DNA of 64,000 bases from Bacteroidota bacterium (GTDB lineage Bacteria > Bacteroidota > Bacteroidia > UKL13-3): the NCBI GenBank assembly GCA_027484685.1, contig JAIXSO010000047.1:62001-126000 (forward strand). The letters are read 5' to 3'. Shown piece after piece: positions 35,088 through 43,089 of the stretch. Position 1 is the stretch's first letter; every line of letters begins with the position of its first letter. The notes beneath the pieces are model-generated. The model had not been told where the DNA came from. It did not search any database and was given only the letters and a program-made list of their open reading frames with translations. A program made the translations under genes and the position numbers.

Positions 35088-36261
35088 AAAACATAAGCTT
35101 TTACGCATAACTACTGTCCCTATTTCAATGAACCATATTATGCGTGGACAGTTAAAATACATGAACCAATATTATGAAGTAATTGGGATTTCAAGTTATG
35201 TAGAAAAGGATGTGAACGATATATTAAGCAGAGAACAAATTCCAATGATGTTTGTGGAAATGTCAAGAACAATCAATCCCATCAAAGATTTATTGGCATT
35301 AATTAAACTTTGTTTACTCCTATTGAAAGAACAACCAACCATAGTTCATACACATACACCAAAAGCAGGATTATTAGGTATGTTAGCTGCTTTTATTTGC
35401 AATGTTCCCATAAGGCTACACACAGTTGCAGGAATGCCTTTAGAAGAAACCCATGGATTAAAAAGAAAAATTTTATTATTTACAGAAAAACTTACTTACC
35501 ATTTAGCACATCAAGTTTATCCAAATTCAAATGGATTAAAAAAATTTATTTTAGATAATAAATTAACAAAAATAGGTAAAGTGAAGGTGCTAGCAAAAGG
35601 CAGTTCAAATGGTATTAATACCGAACATTTTAATAAAAACTACACTACTAACATAGTTGAAAATAGACTAAAAAAAAGAAGTGAACTTGGTATTGAGCCA
35701 AACGATTTTGTGTATTGTTTTATAGGTAGGTTAGCAGAAGCCAAAGGGATAGCAGGGCTTTGCGAAGCATTTTTAAACTTAAATAAAGAATATTCTAATA
35801 CAAAGCTTCTACTAGTAGGACCAATAGAAACAGCGAATAGTAAATTATCGGATACTACTGTTGAATTAATAAACCAAAATAAAAATATAGTTTACCCAGG
35901 TAGAGCTGAGGACATACGACCTATTTTAAACTTATCAGATTGTTTTGTTTTTCCATCATATAGAGAGGGTTTTCCAGGAGTATTAATGCAAGCTGGTGCA
36001 ATGGGTGTACCAATAATTGCTTCTGATATTGGAGGAAATAACGAGTTGATTAAAAAAGACTTAAATGGGTTACTTTTTGAAGTTAAAAATAATAGTCAAT
36101 TATTATATACTATGAAAATAGTATATAATAATTTAAATTTGCGTGAACAATTAGCCAAAAATATGAGTAAAACTATATCCAATGATTACCAAAACAACAT
36201 TGTTTGGAATGCTATTAAAAACGAATATGATAATTGGATAAGTTTAAAATTTAAACAATAA
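35080..36261 (+). CDS. Family 4 glycosyltransferase
   Basis: I start at ATG 35080 (MHKKHKLLRITTVPISMNHI), overlapping the AsnB stop; an upstream TTG at 35053 would only extend into AsnB. The 393-aa protein has VHTHTPKAGLLGML, YCFIGRLAEAKGI and SYREGFPGVLMQAGAMGVPII with the E-x7-E motif. The pattern is that of PglA/CapM transferases, matching the enzyme at 14027, and these usually act early, on the lipid-linked first sugar. Confidence 0.88.
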   Translation: MHKKHKLLRITTVPISMNHIMRGQLKYMNQYYEVIGISSYVEKDVNDILSREQIPMMFVEMSRTINPIKDLLALIKLCLLLLKEQPTIVHTHTPKAGLLGMLAAFICNVPIRLHTVAGMPLEETHGLKRKILLFTEKLTYHLAHQVYPNSNGLKKFILDNKLTKIGKVKVLAKGSSNGINTEHFNKNYTTNIVENRLKKRSELGIEPNDFVYCFIGRLAEAKGIAGLCEAFLNLNKEYSNTKLLLVGPIETANSKLSDTTVELINQNKNIVYPGRAEDIRPILNLSDCFVFPSYREGFPGVLMQAGAMGVPIIASDIGGNNELIKKDLNGLLFEVKNNSQLLYTMKIVYNNLNLREQLAKNMSKTISNDYQNNIVWNAIKNEYDNWISLKFKQ

Positions 36262-37271
36262 TGCAGCCATTTAAACGATTGTTATACTTGCTGTATTATA
36301 TTAAAAATACAGATTTTAGTTTATATTACAAATTTCTTACTTATGCTGCCAATTCAACCAAAAAATCAAAACTAAGGTTAATTTCTGATAGTATATACTC
36401 GGTTTTTAAATACAATATTTCTTTATTAGAATACTTTCAGTTTCGCTTTTTTGAACAAGATTCAATTAATAGAAATAAATGGGCTGGCACGGGTTTTATG
36501 TATGAGTACCAATTAAAAATGAACCCTATTGCTACTAGAGTAATACTTGATAATAAAACTCTTTTTTATCAAAACTACAAACCTTATTTCATTCACCATG
36601 TCTATAGCTTAAATGAAATTAAAGATGATTTAAATATCTGGAATAAACTAATTTTAGATAATAAAAAAATTGTATTAAAAACTAAAGATGGTAAATGCGG
36701 TAAAGGTGTTTTAATAAAAACAATCAATGAATTTGAAAATCAACAAAATTTGATAACTTTTATGGAGGAAAATGAATTTGATTTGATTGAAGAATTTATT
36801 AATCAACATTATTTACTTAATCAATTATCACCCTCAGCTGTGAATACTGTGCGAATTTTTACCCAATTAACTCAAAACAATGAAGTAATCATTTTAGGAT
36901 GTAGATTAAGAATTTCAGTTAATTCATTTGTAGACAACATGGCAGCCGGTAATATGGCTGCTCCCATAGATGAAATAACCGGTAAAATAAATGGTGTGGG
37001 AGTTTACAGCGATATTACTAAAATTGACGAAATGTTTCATCCCGTAACTAAAACAAAAATTATTGATTTTGAAGTTCCATTTTGGCCTGAAATAATAGAT
37101 TTAGTTAAAAATGCAGCTATTTTACATCCTGAGAATAAATCAATTGGATGGGATATTGTAATAACAGAAAATGGTCCTGGAATTTTAGAAGGTAACCATG
37201 ATTGGTGTAAATTGGTATGGCAATTACCAATAAAAGAAGGAATGAAAGTTATTTTAGAAAACTATAATTAA
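36261..37271 (+). CDS. Sugar-transfer associated ATP-grasp protein
   Basis: The 336-aa protein belongs to the ATP-grasp group found beside sugar transferases. It shows IVLKTKDGKCGKGV (ATP-binding glycine region), SAVNTVRIFTQL, the family-specific VDNMAAGNMAAPID and the metal-binding end GWDIVITENGPGILEGN. It overlaps the neighbouring genes by one base each way and directly precedes the priming transferase. Its likely act is ATP-dependent joining of a carboxylate (amino acid or similar) to an amino sugar; no substrate is proven from sequence. Confidence 0.8.
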   Translation: MQPFKRLLYLLYYIKNTDFSLYYKFLTYAANSTKKSKLRLISDSIYSVFKYNISLLEYFQFRFFEQDSINRNKWAGTGFMYEYQLKMNPIATRVILDNKTLFYQNYKPYFIHHVYSLNEIKDDLNIWNKLILDNKKIVLKTKDGKCGKGVLIKTINEFENQQNLITFMEENEFDLIEEFINQHYLLNQLSPSAVNTVRIFTQLTQNNEVIILGCRLRISVNSFVDNMAAGNMAAPIDEITGKINGVGVYSDITKIDEMFHPVTKTKIIDFEVPFWPEIIDLVKNAAILHPENKSIGWDIVITENGPGILEGNHDWCKLVWQLPIKEGMKVILENYN

Positions 37272-37885
37272 TGAATTATTTATATAAAAATTATTTTAAA
37301 AGATTGATTGATTTATTGATTAGCTTACTTGTAATTGTAATAACATTTCCAATTACTTTAATAAGCGCAATAATATTATTTATGCAAAATGATGGTAAAG
37401 TTTTCTTTGTACAAGAAAGACCAGGAAAAAATACAGTTGCATTTAATATCATAAAATTCAAAACAATGAATGATAAAAAAGATGTAAATGGTAATTTATT
37501 GCCCGATAGAGATAGGATTACAAAGGCTGGTAAGATAATAAGAAAATTATCAATTGATGAATTACCTCAAATGATAAATGTGCTAAAGGGTGATATGAGT
37601 TTAATTGGTCCAAGACCTCTTTTATTTAAATATATACCTCTTTACTCAATTGAGCAAAATAGAAGACATGAGGTTAAACCAGGTATAACGGGTTGGGCTC
37701 AAGTTAATGGAAGAAATGCAATATCATGGCAACGAAAATTTGCACTTGATGTGTATTACGTAGATAACATCAATTTTATACTAGACTTTAAAATTGTTAT
37801 CATGACGATAAAAAAAATAATAATTAGTGAAGGGATTAATCAAAGTGCTGATAGTCCTATGCAACCTTTTAACGGTAATAATTAA
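37271..37885 (+). CDS. Priming phosphoglycosyltransferase (PglC-type bacterial sugar transferase)
   Basis: The 204-aa protein has one hydrophobic re-entrant N-terminal helix (LLISLLVIVITFPITLI), then the family core FNIIKFKTMND, the acidic pair in LSIDELPQMINVL and SLIGPRPLL, and PGITGWAQVNGRN. Small monotopic enzymes of this kind transfer sugar-1-phosphate from UDP-sugar to undecaprenyl phosphate and so start repeat-unit assembly on the inner membrane. Its presence shows the locus builds a lipid-linked glycan. A UDP-di-N-acetylated or UDP-GlcNAc-type sugar is the likely donor. Confidence 0.92.
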   Translation: MNYLYKNYFKRLIDLLISLLVIVITFPITLISAIILFMQNDGKVFFVQERPGKNTVAFNIIKFKTMNDKKDVNGNLLPDRDRITKAGKIIRKLSIDELPQMINVLKGDMSLIGPRPLLFKYIPLYSIEQNRRHEVKPGITGWAQVNGRNAISWQRKFALDVYYVDNINFILDFKIVIMTIKKIIISEGINQSADSPMQPFNGNN

Positions 37886-37887
37886 AC

Positions 37888-38949
37888 ATGAAAATATTAG
37901 TAACAGGAGTTGGTGGACCAACTCCAAGAAGTTTTACTTTATCATTAAAAAAATTTGGAACTAAATTTAACAATTCCACCTTCATTGCAACAGATAATAA
38001 TCCTCTTTCAATTGGATTGTATCAAAAAGATTTATTCGAAAAATCCTATTTAATTCCAGGTTGCACTGATGAAAATTATTGGAATAACATAAACCAAATT
38101 ATTGACGAAAATAATATTGAATATGCCATTATTCAACCAGAATTAGAAGTATTGGAATGGAGTAAATACGCCCAAAATAATACACTTCCTTGTAAAGTTT
38201 TGCTACCAGATTATCAATTAGCTTGTTCATTAGTTGATAAAGCCCAACTCAATGAAATTTTACTTCCATTAAATTTAACACCTCTCTCATTTGAATTTGA
38301 TAGAAACTATCAAAACTTGAATGAAATTTTTGATAAACTTGGAAGTGAATTTTGGGTAAGAAGTTCAAAAGGAACTAGCGGACTAGGTTCTCTAAAAATA
38401 AACAACCTTGAATCATTAAAAAACTGGATTCATATAAATAATGAAGTTACTACATTTTTGGCTAGTAAGTTCTTAACTGGCCGTAATTTAGCTTGTAAAT
38501 TATTGTATTGGAATGGTAAATTAGTTCGCTCAGCATCAGCAGAGCGCGTTAATTATATTATGTCAAAAGTAGCGCCCTCTGGAATAACAGGAAATACATC
38601 TTTTGGCAGATTTTTAAACGATAAAAAAATAGTTTCAGTAGCCATTAAAGCAATGGATTATTTATTCAATAATTTAAATATTAAACCACATGGTTTTTTT
38701 ACCATTGATTTAAAGGAGGACGAAAATGGTAAACCATTTATTACAGAAATAAATGTTCGTCATGTAGCATTTACTCAATGTTTAGCAGCTGCAGGAGCCA
38801 ATTTTGCAGAAGATACTATGCGATTATTAAGCAATGATGAATCATTTGATCATAATTATAAAATGTATGAATTTGAAAAAGATTTAATCTTTTTAAGAGA
38901 TGTAGATTCATATCCTATTTTAATGAAAGAAACTGAATTCTTAAAATAA
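37888..38949 (+). CDS. ATP-grasp domain protein (carbamoyl-phosphate-synthase-like)
   Basis: The 353-aa protein starts with a Rossmann-like pre-ATP-grasp domain (ILVTGVGGPTPRSFTLSLKK), followed by the ATP-grasp core FWVRSSKGTSGLGSLKI and the metal-binding FFTIDLKEDENGKPFITEINVR (here split for reading). The VGG-x3-R-S start is frequent in ATP-grasp ligases of surface-glycan loci. It is the third ATP-grasp protein of the locus and its last gene before a 461-base gap. Substrate unknown; amide or ester ligation to the glycan is likely. Confidence 0.78.
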   Translation: MKILVTGVGGPTPRSFTLSLKKFGTKFNNSTFIATDNNPLSIGLYQKDLFEKSYLIPGCTDENYWNNINQIIDENNIEYAIIQPELEVLEWSKYAQNNTLPCKVLLPDYQLACSLVDKAQLNEILLPLNLTPLSFEFDRNYQNLNEIFDKLGSEFWVRSSKGTSGLGSLKINNLESLKNWIHINNEVTTFLASKFLTGRNLACKLLYWNGKLVRSASAERVNYIMSKVAPSGITGNTSFGRFLNDKKIVSVAIKAMDYLFNNLNIKPHGFFTIDLKEDENGKPFITEINVRHVAFTQCLAAAGANFAEDTMRLLSNDESFDHNYKMYEFEKDLIFLRDVDSYPILMKETEFLK

Positions 38950-39410
38950 ATCCTAGTTAATACATTGAGTATAAAAAAAACAAAAAATGTGTTTTGTGAT
39001 TGCATTTTATGCAGAATATTTAAGTAAATCGTATATTTTAATTTGTGTAATATTACAAATTCATTCAACCTTTTTCATATAGTATTTATTCTTACATAAT
39101 CGGCATTTCAACATTTTTGAAAAAAACCTTAATTGTTGGTGTCTCTCATCTAAAACACCAAGTATAGTGTGTTTAAAGTTCTGTTATAATATTTCTTATA
39201 TTGTAACCATTTGCTGTTAAATAAGTGAATTAAAATAACTTTATGTTTGTTAAGCAAAATCAAAACGTTAGTAAAGTTATGGAATATAGGTTTGACTTGT
39301 AGCTAAAGGATAGGCTTTATAATAATAATCGAACAACAATAAACGGCATAAAAAACTTCCTTGCATTGCGTGCTTTAAGTTATTAATATTGCCCCCTAAT
39401 TTTTAATTGA
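38950..39410 (+). other. 461-base gap without a recognisable gene
   Basis: No open frame of note on the + strand; a 70-codon frame on the minus strand overlaps the preceding gene's end and has no family features. A 7-bp inverted repeat TTGGTGT...ACACCAA (39136-39161) and two TAnnTTTG-like -7 boxes (TATGTTTG 39242, TAGGTTTG 39287) are visible, but neither has a well-spaced -33 partner. It separates the long operon from the next sugar block, so a promoter for 39411 is expected here. Confidence 0.5.
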
Positions 39411-40541
39411 ATGACTAAACCTAAAATATGGCTTTCTTCTCCTCACATGAGTGGAAAGGAATTTGAATATGTAAAAGAAGCTTTTGATACCAATTGGATT
39501 GCGCCACTTGGCCCTCATGTAGATGGTTTTGAAAAAGATTTGTGCGATTTTACCAAATCAACCAATGCAGCAGCATTAAGTTCTGGTACAGCAGCCATAC
39601 ATTTAGCATTGATTTTATTAGATGTGAAGGCAGGCGATGAGGTAATTTGTCAAAGTTTTACCTTTTCGGCTTCGGCCAATCCTATTGTTTACCAAGGCGC
39701 TACTCCAATTTTTGTTGATTCAGAAACTGATACTTGGAATATGTGTCCAATACATTTGCGTAAGGCCATTGAAGATAGAATAGCTAAAGGCAAAAAACCT
39801 AAAGCCATTATTCCTGTTCATTTATATGGTATGCCTGCTAAAATGGATGAGATTATAGCTATTGCAAATGAGTTTGATATTCCAATAATAGAAGATGCTG
39901 CTGAAGGATTGGGAGCGCACATTGATGGTAAAGCATGTGGTACTTTTGGTAAATTAGGTGTACTTTCATTTAATGGAAATAAAATTATTACTACCAGTGG
40001 TGGTGGTGCATTACTTTCGAACAACGAAGATTATATTAAAAAAGCTCGTTTTTTAGCAACTCAAGCACGCGATGCTGCTCCTCATTACCAACATTCACAT
40101 ATTGGTTATAATTATCGCATGAGTAATGTTTGTGCGGCTATTGGAAGAGGACAGATGACTGTATTGCAAGATAGAGTGAATCAAAGACGCTTAAATTTCG
40201 AACTCTATAGTAACCATTTGGCAAATATTTCTGGAATTAGTTTTTTAAATGAACCTGTTGGTTATTACAGCAATCGTTGGTTAAGTACTATTTTAGTTGA
40301 TCCATCAAAAACCAATGGGGTTACACGAGAAGATATTAGATTGGCATTAGAAAAAGAAAATATTGAAAGTCGACCATTATGGAAGCCAATGCATATGCAA
40401 CCAATTTTTGAAAACTATCCTTTTTATGGAGATGGCACCGCTGAAAGATTATTTGAACAAGGATTATGCTTACCATCTGGTAGTAATTTAGACGAAAATG
40501 AACTACTAGAAGTGGTAAAAATAATTAAGAATTTGTTTTAG
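39411..40541 (+). CDS. DegT/DnrJ/EryC1/StrS aminotransferase (PglE-like)
   Basis: The 376-aa protein has the sub-family opening LSSPHMSGKEFEYVKEAFD and NWIAPLGPHV that marks PglE-like UDP-4-keto-6-deoxy-GlcNAc C4 aminotransferases. The PLP Lys191 lies in LSFNGNKIITTSGGG, and IIEDAAEGLG carries the ring-contacting Asp. It probably makes a UDP-4-amino-4,6-dideoxy-GlcNAc for priming. It stands alone, with a clear terminator right after it. Confidence 0.9.
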   Translation: MTKPKIWLSSPHMSGKEFEYVKEAFDTNWIAPLGPHVDGFEKDLCDFTKSTNAAALSSGTAAIHLALILLDVKAGDEVICQSFTFSASANPIVYQGATPIFVDSETDTWNMCPIHLRKAIEDRIAKGKKPKAIIPVHLYGMPAKMDEIIAIANEFDIPIIEDAAEGLGAHIDGKACGTFGKLGVLSFNGNKIITTSGGGALLSNNEDYIKKARFLATQARDAAPHYQHSHIGYNYRMSNVCAAIGRGQMTVLQDRVNQRRLNFELYSNHLANISGISFLNEPVGYYSNRWLSTILVDPSKTNGVTREDIRLALEKENIESRPLWKPMHMQPIFENYPFYGDGTAERLFEQGLCLPSGSNLDENELLEVVKIIKNLF

Positions 40542-40572
40542 TAATTTTTATTTACAACTTATTATATGACCT

Positions 40573-40612
40573 AAAAAGGGAGTTGAAATTTATTTCAATT
40601 CCCTTTTTTTTT
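40573..40612 (+). terminator. Rho-independent terminator after the PglE-like gene
   Basis: AAGGGA and TTGAAAT form a stem with ATTTCAA and TCCCTT, with one bulge or mismatch (G/T), followed by nine T. The preceding A-run makes it bidirectional in form. It lies 32 bases after the aminotransferase stop and separates it from the WbpB/D/E block. Confidence 0.85.
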
Positions 40613-40688
40613 GAAATAATATGGCTAATATAACGTTTTAGTTAAATTGCGATTGATTAAAGCTACCCATTTTATAAAAATTTAAAGA

Positions 40689-41708
40689 ATGTCGAAAATA
40701 AAATTTGCAGTAGTTGGTTTAGGCCATATTGGTAAACGCCATGCAGATATGATTATACAAAACAATGATGCTGAACTTATTGCATTAATTGAAACCAATA
40801 CTGAAATAAACCTTCAAAACTACCAAGTTCCTGTTTTTGATTCTTTAGCAAGTTTTTTCAAAGCTAATTTAGCTGCTAATATTATTTGTATTGCAACACC
40901 CAATTACTTGCATTGTGAACAAGCTATTCAATGCATGCAAAATGGATTAGACGTAATTATTGAAAAACCCATGGGTTTATCTGTAAACGAATGTAATGAT
41001 GTAATAGAAACTTCGCAGCAATTAAATAAAAAAGTATTTTGTGTTATGCAAAATAGGTACTCCCCTCCTTCTATTTGGTTAAAAGAAATAGTTAGTTCTA
41101 ATATTTTAGGTAAAATTTTTCATATTCAAATTAATTGTTTTTGGAACAGAGATAAAAAGTACTATAAACCAAATGGTTGGAAAGGAAAACTAGCGCAAGA
41201 TGGAGGTACTTTATTTACTCAATTTAGCCATTTCGTAGATACTCTTTATTGGATTTTTGGAGATATTACCCATATCAATGCCAAATTCAATAACTTTAAC
41301 CATCAACAAAGTATTGAGTTTGAAGACTCTGGTTTTATACATTTTGACTTAGTTAACGGAGGTTCAGGAAGTTTAAATTATAGTACCTCTGCATTTAATA
41401 AAAATATTGAAAGCAGTATTACTATTTTAGCCGAAAATGGTAGCGTAAAAATAGGCGGCCAGTACATGGAAAAAGTATTGCATTGTGAAATAAAAGATTA
41501 CCAAATGCCTGAATTAGCTGCTACTAATCCACCAAACGATTATGGAACCTACAAAGGAAGTGCTGCAAATCACGAGTATGTAATTAACAATGCCATTCAA
41601 ACTTTATTTGGCAATGAAAATATAAAAACTCCAGCTCTTGAAGGCTTTAAAGTGGTGGAAATAATTGAGAGGATTTATGAGTTGCGAGTTAACGAGTTGG
41701 TGAGTTAG
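40689..41708 (+). CDS. Gfo/Idh/MocA-family oxidoreductase (WbpB/WlbA-like)
   Basis: The 339-aa protein has an NAD-binding start AVVGLGHIGKRHADMI, the EKPMGLS motif (Lys near the substrate) near residue 96, and a C-terminal Gfo/Idh domain with QDGGTLFTQFSHFVDTLYW. That pattern matches WlbA/WbpB, which oxidise C3 of UDP-GlcNAcA. Downstream acetyltransferase and aminotransferase genes complete the known trio. The last residues (ELRVNELVS) and the stop codon are encoded by the first units of a GAGTTGCGGGTT-type repeat array, so the native C-terminus seems altered. Confidence 0.88.
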   Translation: MSKIKFAVVGLGHIGKRHADMIIQNNDAELIALIETNTEINLQNYQVPVFDSLASFFKANLAANIICIATPNYLHCEQAIQCMQNGLDVIIEKPMGLSVNECNDVIETSQQLNKKVFCVMQNRYSPPSIWLKEIVSSNILGKIFHIQINCFWNRDKKYYKPNGWKGKLAQDGGTLFTQFSHFVDTLYWIFGDITHINAKFNNFNHQQSIEFEDSGFIHFDLVNGGSGSLNYSTSAFNKNIESSITILAENGSVKIGGQYMEKVLHCEIKDYQMPELAATNPPNDYGTYKGSAANHEYVINNAIQTLFGNENIKTPALEGFKVVEIIERIYELRVNELVS

Positions 41709-41946
41709 CAGGTTGATGGGTTGCGGGTTAGCGAGTTACGAGTTGGAGAGTTGCGGGTTAGCGGTTTAACGAGTTGATGGGTTGAGAGGTTGCGAGTTGG
41801 AGAGTTAAGAGTTGTGAGTTAATTAGAGCATTTGTAAATCGCAAAAAACGTAACAAAAATAACCCGAAACAAAAAAACTCGTAACAAAAACAACCCGAAA
41901 CCCGCAACAAAAATAACCCGTAACAAAAACAACCCGAAACAAAAAG
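41679..41946 (+). repeat. Inverted low-complexity arrays (GAGTTGCGGGTT arm and AACCCGNAAC arm)
   Basis: From 41679 to 41820 a G/T-rich array repeats variants of GAGTTGCGGGTTAGC (e.g. 41679, 41718, 41738, 41752). From about 41839 to 41946 the + strand switches to A/C-rich units such as AACCCGTAACAAAAAC, whose GTTNCGGGTT complement equals the first arm's core. The two arms are separated by about 20 bases. Units vary in both sequence and length, so this is not a simple microsatellite. The left arm extends into the preceding CDS. Confidence 0.85.
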
Positions 41947-41955
41947 AACATAAAA

Positions 41956-42531
41956 ATGAAAAACTATTACTCACACGAAACAGCTATAATAGACGAAGGT
42001 TGTAATATTGGTAATGATGTTAAAATTTGGCACTTTTCACATATCATGCCTAATTGTGTTATTGGCGATAGATGTAACATAGGGCAAAATGTAGTGATTA
42101 GTCCTGAAGTTGTTTTAGGTAAAAATGTTAAAATTCAAAACAATGTTTCAATATATACCGGTGTAATTTGTGAAGATGATGTTTTCTTAGGTCCTTCAAT
42201 GGTATTCACTAATGTTATAAATCCAAGAAGCTCGGTAAACAGAAAAAACGAATATGCCAAAACACTAGTAAAAAAAGGGGCAAGTATTGGTGCTAATGCA
42301 ACTATTATTTGCGGTAATACCATAGGTGAATATGCTATGATTGGCGCAGGTGCAGTAATTACAAAAAACATAAAACCTTATGCTTTAGTAGTTGGTAATC
42401 CTGCCAAAGAAATAGGTTGGGTTAGCGAATATGGTCACCGCCTTCATTTCAATGAAAAAGGAATTGCATTTTGCCATGAAACCAAACAGGAATATGAGTT
42501 GAAGGATGGGGCTGTTAGAAGAGTGAGTTGA
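41956..42531 (+). CDS. WbpD/WlbB-like sugar N-acetyltransferase
   Basis: The 191-aa left-handed beta-helix protein begins [28 protein letters not shown] and ends its helix with [19 protein letters not shown], both characteristic of WbpD/WlbB, which acetylate the 3-amino group of UDP-GlcNAc3NA. The [12 protein letters not shown] loop with its conserved Asn is present. It sits between the oxidoreductase and the aminotransferase of the same pathway. The final residues (RRVS) and the stop run into a GAG-type repeat array. Confidence 0.9.
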   Translation: MKNYYSHETAIIDEGCNIGNDVKIWHFSHIMPNCVIGDRCNIGQNVVISPEVVLGKNVKIQNNVSIYTGVICEDDVFLGPSMVFTNVINPRSSVNRKNEYAKTLVKKGASIGANATIICGNTIGEYAMIGAGAVITKNIKPYALVVGNPAKEIGWVSEYGHRLHFNEKGIAFCHETKQEYELKDGAVRRVS

Positions 42532-42608
42532 GAGTTGAGCACTGAGATGTGAGACGTGAGACGTGAGAATTGAGCACTGAGAGTTGAGTTTTGAGAATTG
42601 AGACATGA
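42521..42608 (+). repeat. GAG-type low-complexity array, left arm
   Basis: The array consists of variable units of 7-9 bases built on TGAGAnnTGAG, for example GTGAGACGTGAGACGTGAG at 42550. An 11-mer GAGCACTGAGA appears twice (42537, 42572) and again inside the WbpE-like gene at 43596. The array begins in the last codons of the acetyltransferase and ends about 36 bases before the four-helix-bundle gene. Its complement follows that gene. Confidence 0.85.
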
Positions 42609-42644
42609 GCTTCAATGATATTTATAAAGAAATTTATTTAACAA

Positions 42645-43025
42645 ATGGAAAGAGCCAAAATAAATAGTTTTAGAGATTTAAGAGTTTATCAAAAAGCATT
42701 TGAATTATCCATGGAAATTTTTATATTGACTAAAACTTTTCCTAAAGAAGAGTTATACTCTTTAACAGATCAAATAAGAAGGTCATCAAGGTCTGTTTGT
42801 GGTCAAACTGCGGAAGCATTTAGGAAAAGGAAATATCCAAAATCATTTAGTGCTTCTTTAAATGGTGCGGAAGGTGAAGCATCCGAAACTCAAAATTGGA
42901 TCCTTTTTGCTAAAGCTTGTGATTATATTAATGAAGAAACAAAGATGAGAATTTTTCAAGGATACGAAGATGTAATAGGAATGCTAGTTACTATGCAAAA
43001 GAACTCTGAAAACTGGTCGTTTTAA
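42645..43025 (+). CDS. Four-helix-bundle protein (23S rRNA intervening-sequence type)
   Basis: The 126-aa protein has the family landmarks FRDLRVYQKAFELSMEIF at the start, FPKEELYSLTDQIRRSSRSV in the centre and AEGEASETQNWILFAKAC near the C-terminus. These S23/IVP proteins were first found in 23S rRNA intervening sequences of Leptospira and are scattered in Bacteroidota; no enzymatic activity is known, though relatives (Avd) bind nucleic acid. It has nothing to do with sugar synthesis and splits the WbpD and WbpE genes. It is bracketed by complementary repeat arms (42521-42608 and 43026-43079). Confidence 0.9.
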   Translation: MERAKINSFRDLRVYQKAFELSMEIFILTKTFPKEELYSLTDQIRRSSRSVCGQTAEAFRKRKYPKSFSASLNGAEGEASETQNWILFAKACDYINEETKMRIFQGYEDVIGMLVTMQKNSENWSF

Positions 43026-43079
43026 TTTTCTCATCTCATATCCCATCGCTCATTTCACAATTCTCATATCCCATTTTAA
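43026..43079 (+). repeat. CTC-type low-complexity array, right arm
   Basis: Directly after the stop of the four-helix-bundle gene lie units such as TTCTCATCTCATATCCCAT and ATTCTCATATCCCAT. Read on the other strand they become ATGGGATATGAGAATTG, the same kind of unit as in the left arm at 42521-42608. The array stops 10 bases before the WbpE-like start codon. Confidence 0.8.
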
Positions 43080-43089
43080 AAATCAAAGT

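Noticed and set aside
42645-43025. Diversity-generating retroelement (Avd-like protein plus repeats)
   Set aside because: No reverse transcriptase is visible in the window, and the repeats are not template/variable pairs; the protein fits the 23S-IVS type better.
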